Shown here: positions 11,161 to 22,850 of the stretch, one piece after another
How the letters are laid out: the number at the start of each line of letters is the position of its first letter
How positions within the stretch are numbered: position 1 is the first letter of the stretch
NCBI GenBank assembly: GCA_964035015.1
Contig: CAXIUP010000141.1
Location: 664,787 to 728,786, forward strand
Length of the DNA stretch: 64,000 bases
Source: Corallium rubrum
Lineage: Eukaryota > Cnidaria > Anthozoa > Scleralcyonacea > Coralliidae
Direction of reading: 5' to 3'
Notes under the pieces: generated by a model
The model's input: only the letters and a program-made list of their open reading frames with translations
What the model was told of the DNA's origin: nothing
Database searches by the model: none
Made by a program: the position numbers and the translations under genes

Positions 11161-11810
11161 AGACTGCGTTCACACGAGTCCAGTATAGAAAACAAACGGT
11201 AAAATGTGGTTACGTTCTAACGGACATAATTTAACGACGCTTTAAGGTGTTCACACGACTCTGGAACCTTCTTGTGTACATCCAGTATTTCAATGCTGTG
11301 CACTGTTTTAAAAATAGCCATATCTCGTCAAAAGTAGGAGCAATTTAAAGAATATTAACCCACCAAAGTGTAGTGTATTCTAGGTTTACAATTTTAGTCT
11401 TTCTGTTACGAACTCTACTCATTGACTTAATCTTCTCCCATTTGGCTAGTCATTGTTATAATAATGTTATAATTGTTCAAACAGCACAAGTTCTTAGCAG
11501 AAACTTTCCGAAGTCGAGAAGACAACTAAAGTTTTCCATCGCTGAAAAATACACCAGCCGTTTGGTTAGGAGATGAAAATTTAGGAACTGGGTACTAAAG
11601 CGGAGCGAAAAATGCCGGATCTTATGTTGACACGACACCGCCAAGGGTTCCGTTTTCATTTCGCTCCGTCTAGAAATCGTTTTCAAAACGCTCCAGTTAG
11701 AGCGCCGCCTTCACACAATTTCGATCCGGCGCCGTGTGCCGACGCAACGGCGTTCTGTGACTTTTTAGCGCCGTTTTCAACTCGCTCCAGACTCGTGCGA
11801 ACGGGGTCTT
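11161..11810. mobile_element. MITE with GTTC(A/G)CACGAGTC ends
   Basis: The left end AGACTGCGTTCACACGAGTC matches the minus-strand reading of the right end (AGACCCCGTTCGCACGAGTC). The right half is GC-richer and carries repeated CGCTCC/GGAGCG boxes. No clear target duplication and no transposase. Confidence 0.55.
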
Positions 11811-12360
11811 AATCATAATCTGACACAGGAGGGGGGCGTTATGTACAAAGAAAAAAGAGTAAAATGGACAATCGAATATGCCGATGTCGCAACTCAAATG
11901 TTCTCTTTAAAATGCCTATGAAGTAAAAACGTTTTTTCGGTTTCGAACAAAACATGACAAGAGCGTTCACTGAAAATTTGAAGAAGATCTGCTGCATAGT
12001 CTTTGAGCTATAAACTCTCAAAATTTATTAAAATAGCTCATTAATTCATTTTGAAGAAATTAATCGCTCGATTAGAGTGCTTGAGAATGCAGTTAAACAA
12101 CTATGCATAACAACAATGTATCTTAACATACGTCATATGCCCTATATATTCGTTCCCAGTCTTTCCTTATTTTATAATGGCAGGAAGCCAACTAAAAAAG
12201 ACATGCGACATTTATTTCATTTTTTTAAAATGTTCTATTTAGATTACGAGCTTCAAAAATTTTCACTTCACAAACCACACAACAAGTTCTTATACAAGAT
12301 CTCAGTGGTATTTGAATGATAAATTAGAGAATTTTTCGTGACGACAAACCTAAATATAAC
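11811..12360. other. no gene seen
   Basis: AT-rich DNA. Open frames at 11839-12021 (minus) and 12077-12319 (plus) have no recognisable domain or splice context. Confidence 0.5.
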
Positions 12361-12364
12361 AATA

Positions 12365-12770
12365 AGGTGTTACTCCGAGTGGCCCGGATGGGATTCGAAC
12401 CCGCGACCTTCGGTTTACACCTTATTATTATTCTCCAGCCGAGTTCACTGTCCCACAACAATCATTCGAAATCGTCATCTATCAAGGCTGTTGTCTAGAT
12501 ATTGAAGAAACTAGTCTGTTTCGAAATATGAAATAGCCTAAGGACTATCATTCGACCTTCAGCTCTCAACTTGACCTGTAGCTCAGTTGGTAGAGCATCG
12601 GACTAGTAAACTGAAGGTCGCGCCTTCGAATCCCAGCCAGGCCAAGTAGAGTTTTCTCCACTTCTCTGGTATGGTTCGTCACTCGGAGTAACACATTATT
12701 ATTCTCCACCCAAGTTCACTGTCCCACAATAATCATTCGAAAACTTAAGTATATATGGCTTCACCTTGGA
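12365..12770. mobile_element. tRNA-derived SINE pair
   Basis: On the plus strand, 12573-12644 folds like a tRNA: TAGCTCAGTTGGTAGAGC D-arm, loop CTAGTAA (positional anticodon AGT, Thr-like) and TTCGAAT T-loop. The T-stem is mispaired, so it is a SINE head or pseudogene and not a working tRNA. At 12370-12410 the minus strand has a second 3' half (GGGTTCGAATCCC). The body (CACTCGGAGTAACAC, CTGTCCCACAATAATCATTC) recurs at 20850-21570. Confidence 0.6.
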
Positions 12771-13139
12771 AAAACATATTAACCATGGTGAATATTCTTG
12801 GTTTTCATCTGACTTCACGGCGGCCATTTTGGTGCACGATCCTTGTCCTATGGGAAGTAAACTGTATTCTTATTCAAACATTTCGTATTGTTTCACAACT
12901 CCAACGAGGCCACCGATGGGGTGGTTAGAACTATTGGAAATTTTTTTATTTCTTTTTATTGAACTACTATTTAATCAAGATAAAACCTGTCGCAACCAAA
13001 CTGCGAGGCAAGTTGCTTGAAAAATTGCATACCGCCTTACGTGTTAAATGTTGTAGTGCTACAAACCATTTTCCCAAATTACTTTGCAAATATACTCTTA
13101 AATACATGATGTAGTTACTTTTGACTACAGATGGTTTTA

Positions 13140-13700
13140 AAAACCTTATATTACTAAGTGTAAAAAGGCTGGAAAAAAATGTTAAAAAATTTAGCTTTTA
13201 AATTGCTTACAAAAAGAAAATTAAGTTTGTCTTATTTAAAAGAACATTTAAAATGACAAAGAAACATCTTTTGTAGTTTTTGGTTTACTTGCTTTGTTGT
13301 AGAGAGATTTTAGTTTGTTTGATATACAAATTAAATATCTTGACGTCACATGTGCATAATCATCACACGTCATCAGTAAAGAAATGTTGTTGCTATTATC
13401 AAACCAAATTAATTCTAGGGAAGCGTGTTGTCGTGTGGATGTGTTCCTTCCACAACACAAAACATGTAGATTTTTCAAGCGATTATATTTGATAATATTT
13501 GATAAGATATATAATCTCCGATAACGCATTATGCACATGTGACGTCAATATGTTTAATGTGTATATCAAACAAACTGAAATATCTCAAGAACGAAGCAAG
13601 GAAACGAAAAACTGCAAAAGATATTACTTTGTCATTTTAAGTGTTCTTTCAAATAAGACAGACTTAATTTTCGTTTAAAAATCGCACATTTTGTCATTCC
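13140..13700. mobile_element. foldback element 3' of the Ig gene
   Basis: Two arms of roughly 230 bases are reverse complements; GACGTCACATGTGCATAAT near 13350 pairs with ATTATGCACATGTGACGTC near 13530. The outer arm ends meet near 13200 and 13680. No transposase; short opposing open frames are a consequence of the palindrome. Confidence 0.65.
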
Positions 13701-13745
13701 GCCTTTTACATTGACCGTAATGAACATACCCACTACGTGGCATGT

Positions 13746-14125
13746 CTAAACACGATTTAAAGATTGATAATTATTATCATCGTTACTTCCCCTCACTTTA
13801 TCCAATTCCTGATAACTAGACTCTGCAGCTTCAGCGGTTGGTTCTTGATGTCCAACGTGTCTTGAAGTCTTCCTCAGTGACTGATAATTATCTTCCTTAT
13901 TCATTCGCTGTAAGTCCAATTCTTGATAGACAGAAGGATTATCGTGAGTTTCAGGACCCCTACGTGCTTCAGAAGGTTTAGGGTGATCTCTGTTTTCTTT
14001 CCTTCGTCGATACAACCACATTACAGTGAAAGAGAATATAATCCCAATGCCTATCCCACAAAATACTGCGATAACAACTATATACCATTCTGTTCCACCA
14101 TTTTTCTTGTCAGAAATTGCTTTTT
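13746..14125 (-). CDS. Ig gene terminal exon: TM helix and ITAM-like cytoplasmic tail
   Basis: 126 codons and the stop TAG. The acceptor is CTTTCCTTTCTACAG. A 25-residue hydrophobic helix (WYIVVIAVFCGIGIG...) is followed by YRRRK. The tail holds two repeats, each with two Tyr motifs: VYQEL and NYQSL with 10 residues between the Leu and the next Tyr, and SYQEL and NYQSL with 11. This matches the ITAM form YxxL-x(6-12)-YxxL, twice. Function as a phosphotyrosine docking tail is inference. Confidence 0.75.
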
Positions 14126-17100
14126 CTGTAGAAAGGAAAGCGAAGTACAATTCTAGTGAACTCAAAACAAAACAAATCAGATCACATCACATCACCTCAT
14201 ATCTCACCACACCACACCACACCATACCACACCACACCACACCACACCACACCACACCACACCAGACCACCTCAACTCACATCACCTCACTTCACTTCAC
14301 TTCAAAACATAGCACAGCACAGCGGATCGCATCGCATCGCAGCGCAACACCACGCCACTCCGACACCACACCATCCACACAACGCAGTACAACACCACAA
14401 CACAACACATCACACCACAGAACACAACACAACACAACACACCACACCACACCACACCAAACCACAACGCAATACCACACTACGCAACGAATCAAATTAA
14501 AACAAAACAAAACAAAACAAAACAAAACAAAACAAAACAAAACAAAACAAAACAAAACAAAACAAAACAAAACAAAACAAAACAAAACAAAACAAAACAA
14601 AACAAAACAAAACAAAATAATATTAAATCAAAACAAAACAAAACAAAACAAAACAAAACAAAACAAAACAAAACAAAACAAAACAAAACAAAACAAAACA
14701 AAACAAAACAAAACAAAACAAAACAAAACAAAACAAAACAAAACAAAACAAAACAAAACAAAACAAAGCAAAGCAAAGCAAAGCAAAGCAAAACAAAACA
14801 AAACAAAACAAAACAAAAAAACAACAAAAAAAAACCCAACAAAACAAAACAAAACAAAACAAAACAAAACAAAACAAAACAAAACAAAACAAAACAAAAC
14901 AAAACAAAACAAAACAAAACAAGTATATTTATCTTTAACAATGCATACTCTCCTACGATTTCACAAGAGGGTCAGCCATTGAACAGCACTTGCATGGTTC
15001 GCTCTCTTCGATCAACAATTCTGATCACATTATCTCATTTAATTAATTTTAGAATAAACGTATAAGCACGTAACTACGCCATTGTGTTCTTTCGTCATTC
15101 TGGTTGTTTAGTTGTTTTGTTTATACGACGGGAGCCAACACGATGTTGGCATTAGCTCTGATGAAGGTTTGAGTCAACAGGTCGAAAGATCAGCAATAAA
15201 TAAGAAACGTGGCGTTACAATAAATTCTCGCTTTCATCAGGGGCGGATTTAATATACGTCAAACACGTCAAGCGACTAAGGTAAAAAATCTGAGATGGGA
15301 AAATTTAAGGGTTTCTTCTGATTTTCCAATTTTTAACGTATTTGGCAAGACACGGTTTATTCTTTGCTGGAGAATAATTTCATAATTTCTAGAGCCCTCG
15401 TCAGACGCCGCGCTAGTTATTCTGTGGCGACCTGTGCCACTATTGGCCCCGTAACCTGCAAAGCAGGCTTAGCTTGGTACTAGAACCGTATAAGAGGTAA
15501 CTATGGCGGGAAGTGGTCACCGACCGGCACGTTTATCCACGTCAAAATGGCCGAAATACGTCGGAATCATGAGCGCTGATTGGTCAAAGCCATTGGAATT
15601 ACGTCGGAAGTAAATGCAATTACGTCGGAAGTAAATATTTTTAACGCAGGCTAGATTTTGATTGGCTAGAAACTAAATCTTGGCCGCAATCCGCCGCATG
15701 AAGCTGCATCTTGCAACATCTTGCAGCATGAACAGAGATGAGAGATTACACGCAGGCTTTGATGTCATGGCTTCGATAAACGTCTTAGAACGTTTGCAGA
15801 GCGCTCGGAAGTTATTGTGACAAATCTATTGCGATTTGTCTTCGAAAATCGAAGCTTGTGCTATCCTCTCGGATCGGAAGCTTCATGCGAAGTTTCGTGT
15901 TAAATCCTTATACAAGGATGGAAAGAAGACCCAACACATGAAGGCGGACAAGCTAGTAAGCAATACTGTATGTCGCTCTAAGGTAAGCTTATAGGTACAG
16001 TAGTTCATCAATATGGATTTAATATCGATGTTATTCTTTTGTCATCTTTGTTGATATACGTTCCATATTAGCATAATCTGCGTTGAGCACTTGAGCACAC
16101 TGGTATAAACCAATGCTATTAAATGCTTCATGTAATACTATAATCACTACTTAGTGTTTCAATTCTAGATACTCACTAGTATGTCATCAGAGACAGATTG
16201 CCTTTCCACAGTAGTTTACATAATACATTCGTCCTCAGTTCATATTACAAGTCAGTTAATTGTCTAATATATAACACACAGTATTATAAGTAATAACATA
16301 TAACTTTTAAACATATAAGTAATAAGGTTTGGGCCTGGGGAAACAGATCAAAAGCTAAGCAATAAATATCTACATGACATTTCTACAAATTTCCATGTAT
16401 TATCGTCATACATCAAGTAAGCATTCTTCTCACATGTGGCTATTATGAAATGTTAATCTGATACTGTAATTGCATTGGACAGGAATTGAGATTCATAGGA
16501 ACATGGGATAGTAGGGGGATGGGTAGTGGAATATTAGATGGGGGTTAGAATGATCGGGATGATGTAGAGAGTTGAGTTCCTCTATGTCTATGTCCATGTA
16601 ATGTCCATTATGGTCATTAACAAAAGCTTCTCCTGACTCCTACTAACCAGACATTGTCTGAAAAGGCACGTATCAGGCATTTGAAAGCCAGACAACTCTG
16701 GGTAGGTGGGGCTCAACAGCCATGGAAGGTAGCCCACCTTGCTCTGGGTTATGCAGAATGTTAAATTCAGCTAGACCTTCACTTGCGTGTTGGTCAGGCT
16801 GTCCATGTTGGATTCACTGACTGCGGAAACAATGTAACTGGTGTTTCCTAGGCATACTGATGAACTTTGACATAGAGCAAAACAGCCAACTTTTTTATAT
16901 TAGAATGTGACCACATATCTCTCTACTGTTTATTGGATTTCCCCACCCTCATTCCCGGAAAAACTTAGCCTTACACACTTGCAAACTATCACAAGGTTTC
17001 TAAGACAAGAACATATCAAAGTCAATTTCGATAAAATGCTTCTTGAATATGATAAAATGTCCATTAAAAACATGTTTTAAAACATTTAAAATTTTGCTCA

Positions 17101-20100
17101 ACTGTGCTGTCAGAATGCAGGAAATGCCATTTCAGAGATCTAAATTTCAAAATTTTTTCGGGGGGGGGGGCATGCCCCCGGACCCCCTAGAAATATGGGC
17201 CCACAGCAACTTTGACTAAGGTATCAAAATTCCTAGATCCGCCCCTGTTCATTACAATCTTTCTCCATGCAAGCAATCAAAAAATTAATCATGTTCTCTT
17301 TACCTGTACAAGCAATTGTGTTTCTTCTCGGTGTGGTGCTTGGCGCTGGAGTGGTGCTTGGCGCCGGAGTTTTTCCTCTAGTTTCTGTGACATTGAGAAC
17401 TAAGCTTTTCTCTTTTGAACCAGCGGTATTACTGGCAAAACAGGTATATGTTCCAATATGATCAGAGTCACCATTTTCAATTATTAGTACTCCTATACTT
17501 GAGACGGTCTTTCCTTTAAACATAATTCGGTATGTTGGCTTGGGATAACCATCAGTGGCGATGCATGTTAGCTTAACATTGTCACCACGTTTGGCATTGT
17601 CCCCACTGGCGTTGCTGGTGAACGATACCATAGTTGGTTTGTCTTATAAAGAATAAAAATAAAACGTAAGATTTACAGATAATGCTTACTTCATATTACT
17701 TGACTAAACTACCCGAGACGATCAACTTCCACAAACACTTCGCGACAATATATCAAAAAGCTTCCACAGACACTTCGCGACAATATATCAAAAAGCTTCC
17801 ACAAACACTTCGCGCCAATATATCAAAAAACTTCCACAAACACTTCGCGACAATATATCAAAAAACTTCCACAAACACTTCGCGCCAATATATCAAAAAA
17901 CTTCCACAAACACTTCGCGACAATATATCAAAAAACTTCCACAAACACTTCGCGACAATATATCAAAAACCTTCCACAAACACTTCGCGACAATATATCA
18001 AAAAACTTCCACAAACACTTCGCGACAATATATCAAAAAACTTCCACAAACACTTCGCGACAATATATCAAAAAACTTCCACAAACACTTCGCGCCAATA
18101 TATCAAAAAACTTCCACAAACACTTCGCGCCAATATATCAAAAAACTTCCACAAACACTTCGCGACAATATATCAAAAAACTTCCACAAACACTTCGCGC
18201 CAATATATCAAAAAACTTCCACAAACACTTCGCGACAATATATCAAAAAACTTCCACAAACACTTCGCGCCAATATATCACAAAACTTCCACAAACACTT
18301 CGCGCCAATATATCAAAAAACTTCCACAAACACTTCGCGACAATATATCAAAAAATTTCCACAAACACTTCGCGTCAATATATCAAAAAACTTCCACAAA
18401 CACTTCGCGCCAATATATCAAAAAACTTCCACAAACACTTCGCGACAATATATCAAAAAACTTCCACAAACACTTCGCGCCAATATATCAAAAAACTTCC
18501 ACAAACACTTCGCGCCAATATATCAAAAAACTTCCACAAACACTTCGCGCCAATATATCAAAAAACTTCCACAAACACTTCGCGCCAATATATCAAAAAA
18601 CTTCCACAAACACTTCGCGCCAATATATCAAAAAACTTCCACAAACACTTCGCGACAATATATCAAAAAACTTCCACAAACACTTCGCGACAATATATCA
18701 AAAAACTTCCACAAACACTTCGTGCAAAATATCAAAAAACTTCCACAAACACTTCGCGACAATATATCAAAAAACTTCCACAAACACTTCGCGACAATAT
18801 ATCAAAAAACTTCCACAAACACTTCGCGACAATATATCAAAAAACTTCCACAAACACTTCGCGACAATATATCAAAAAACTTCCACAAACACTTCGTGCA
18901 CAATATATCAAAAAACTTCCACCAACACTTCGTGCACAATATATCAAAAAACTTCCACAAACACTTCGTGCACAATATATCAAAAAACTTCCACCAACAC
19001 TTCGCGACAATATATCAAAAAATTTCCACAAACACTTCGTGCACAATATATCAAAAAATTTCCACAAACACTTCGTGCACAATATATCAAAAAATTTCCA
19101 CAAACACTTCGTGCAAAATATCAAAAAACTTCCACAAACACTTCGTGCAAAATATCAAAAAACTTCCACAAACACTTCGTGCAAAATATCAAAAAACTTC
19201 CACAAACACTTCGTGCAAAATATCAAAAAACTTCCACAAACACTTCGTGCAAAATATCAAAAAGCTTCCACAAACACTTCGTGCACTATATCAAAAATCG
19301 CCTGCGGAAACGAGCCTTTAGTTTTTCTACTGCGCCATATAGATATCACAGTAGAAAAACTAAAGGCTCATTTCCACAGAAGATTTTTGATATATTGCAA
19401 GGATAATTTATTTATTTGATGGAGCGTGGTTGACAATCCATACGATTGGTAGGAAACGTATGAATCGTATGTAATTGTGCAGTTGAAGAATTATTGAAAT
19501 GAACTATGGGTAGTAAATTGACACAATAGGCAGTTTAATCAAACTAGGACGACGAAAAGATTTTGTCGCATAGTTTGAAGAACTAACCCTATTTTGTGGA
19601 ATAGTTTGTCTCAAGTAACAGGTTTCGCCGTTTCACGAGTTAATGTCGTCCTGAAGACGTGGACATGATCTGAATAACGTTGTATGTAGAAAGGAAACGA
19701 CGTTACGATTACTCTTGGGACTAAAAATTATTCATCTTCTTTGTTGTGTGAGAAAAATTCTATTGTATTAAGGACTTTGTCCTTGACGTTCGCGTTGGCG
19801 TTGACGTTGGCATTGGCGTCGTATTTGCTTAAGCTCTCTATAATGTTTCGCATGGCACAGCTTGACACACTTTGATAAACTGTAAAGTGTGTTTTACGGG
19901 TCGTGATGTAATTCTACCATGTGTATAAGTGACAGATCGTGCACGAAATGTACCATCCGTATGCGTGCGTAACTCATTTGCTATAAGAAAAGATTCATGT
20001 CAAATGGTGGAGTAAGTGCACTTACAGAGAACAATAACGTCAACTTGTTTTTCTTTCTCTTTATTACCACTTTGTACACGACAGACATATGTCCCATTGT

Positions 20101-20555
20101 TGAGGTTGCTAATGTTACGTAATTTCAAAATATTATCTACAGTAATCAACTTCTTATTATCCTTTAACCACATTACACTAGGAGGAGGACTGCCATGATT
20201 TCCAGAACATTTACAGGAAAAATCCTTTCCCTCTTTAATAAACACAAAAGTACGACAAGTAACGTCAACCACTGGTTTATCTGAAACAAAAGAGAGAGAA
20301 AATCACACATAATTGTTTTAATAAAATAATAATAGTTTTAGAAAAATACAAAGCAAGGCAAGGCGAGGCGAGGCGAGGCGAGGCGAGGCGAGGCGAGGCG
20401 AGGCGAGGCGAGGCGAGGCGAGGAAAGGAAAGGAAAGGCAAGGGAAAACAAAACAAAACAAAACAAAACAAAACAAAACAAAACAAAACAAAACAAAACA
20501 AAACAAAACAAAACAAAACAAAACAAAACAAAACAAAACAAAACAAACAAAAAAA

Positions 20556-20586
<31 letters not shown>

Positions 20587-22663
20587 CAAAACAAAACAAA
20601 ACAAAACAAAACAAAACAAAACAAAACAAAACAAAACAAAACAAAACAAAACAGAAAAAGAAAGAAAAGGAAAGAGAAAACAAAACAAAACAAAACAAAA
20701 CAAAACAAAAACATAATATAAAAAAAACCCTAATATAAAAATGTCTGTTACATTTTACTAAACTCGCTATATATGTATAGATGTATCAGATGTACACGTA
20801 CCACTCTTATATAACGAAGTAAATATAATGATATTAAGTGCCACTCTAAGTACATGACGAAACCTACCGGGAAAGTAGAAAGCGTGAAACTAGTAAGCCA
20901 AAGGTCATGGGTTCAAATCCCAGCCGCGGTCAAGTTGAGTTTTTCTCTACTCACCCAGTATGGTTCATCACTCGGAGTAACACCTAATATCATTATACTC
21001 CACTCCACTTCAGTTCAGTTCGCTGTCCCACAATAATTATTCCAACAACATAAAATGATGAGTTGAGGCTCTCAATATTGAAGAAACTAGATTTCAATCA
21101 AATATAAGTACCATCATTCCACGACGTGCTCCCAATTTAACCATGTAGCTCAGTCGGTAGTGTCAGACTAGTAAACCACAGGTTATGGGTTGAAATCCCA
21201 GCTGCGGTCAAGTACAGTATGGTTCGTCACTTGGAGTAACACTCAATATCATTATTCTCCTCCTGAGTTCGCTGTCCTACAATAATTATCCGAAAAACAT
21301 AAGATGAAGAGTTATGTCTCTCGATATTCAAGAAACTAGATTTCAGTTTAGAAATATCAAAAACAAAGTACCATCATTCCACGACCTGCTCTCAACTGTA
21401 GCTCGGTTGGACTAGTAAACTGAAGGTCACTAGTTCGAATCCCAGTCGCGGACGAGGACAGTTTTCCTCTAAACTTACTCAGTATGGTTCATCACTCGTA
21501 GTAGCACCTGAAATTATTATTATTCTCCACCTGAGTTCACTGTCCCACAATGATTATTTCAACAACATATGAAGTAAATATACTTACCAAAAACAGTAAT
21601 GTCAACTCCTTGTTCGTCAATTAAAGTTCCACTTTTCACTCGACAAGTGTACGTCCCAGTGTCCTTCTTACTGATGTTTCTTATGTCCAGTAGCGCACTC
21701 CTATATCCCATAGCACGCACATTGTTATCTTTAAGCCAATATGCAGTAGGAGGAGGACTACCACCCACGCCATAACAAATACATGAAACGTTTTCACCTT
21801 CCGTTATATTCACAATAGCACAGGTAATTTTAGCAATTGATTTAACTAAAAAAAAAGAGAAAACACTGAATAGTAGACATTGGGCAAATATAAACATTTC
21901 TACTATATCGACAAAAATATTAAATTAAACTGTTTTGTTTCATTCTAAAAATTTGACAGCTTTGAACTGGTAGTGAACTATAAGACAACGCAATTGTTTT
22001 ACATTGTCTTGACTCAACAGTTCATTATTATAAAACCAGAACTTGGAACACGCACAGATTTTTTAGTGTTCAATTTACCATAAAGATATATTGAAGATAA
22101 TTGATTTTCGCGTTCTTTGCTTACGTTTGAATTCAAAACAGTACATTCTGTAAAATCGTAACTGTCCAAGGCGATGTTATACTTTTACTGTACCACCGAT
22201 CCATTTCTGAAAATACCATTTTAGGTTTTAAAGCTTTTAGGAAGTATTTTTATAAGAGCGAGATGACCCTTTTGGCCATAGCGCTAGCCTTACTAAAAGG
22301 GCTAGATTTCATCTCGCATTTACAGGGGAATTTAGCCTTTAAATTAAATTAAATTACATTACATCACATTACATTACATTACATTACATTACATTACATT
22401 ACATTACATTACATTACATTACATTACATTACATTACGTTACGTTACGTTACGTTACGTTACGTTACGTTACGTTACGTTACGTGACGTTACCTTACGTT
22501 ACATCACAATACATTACATTACATTACGTTACGTTACGTTACGTTACGTTACGTTACGTTACATTACATTACATTACATTACATTACATTACATTACATT
22601 ACATTAAATTACATTACATTACAATCTAACAATAATAAATATATAAATAAAAAAATAAATAAG

Positions 22664-22698
<35 letters not shown>

Positions 22699-22777
22699 AT
22701 ATATAAAAATAAATAAATAAATATATAAATAAATAAATAAATAAATAAATATATAAATATATAAATAAATAAATACA

Positions 22778-22850
<73 letters not shown>

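Noticed and set aside
12573-12644. Functional tRNA-Thr gene
   Set aside because: The T-stem is mispaired and the sequence is part of a repeated SINE family.
14026-14982. 318-codon frame rich in HHTTP and NKTKQ, and opposing FVLFC frames
   Set aside because: Pure translations of ACACC and AAAAC arrays in an Ig-gene intron.
17724-19297. CRISPR-like array
   Set aside because: Units are contiguous, with no unique spacers, in a eukaryotic intron.
17682-19406. 574-codon repetitive protein
   Set aside because: Frame is open only because the 35-bp unit has no plus-strand stop. It lies in an intron on the opposite strand, and the amino-acid repeat simply follows the DNA unit.
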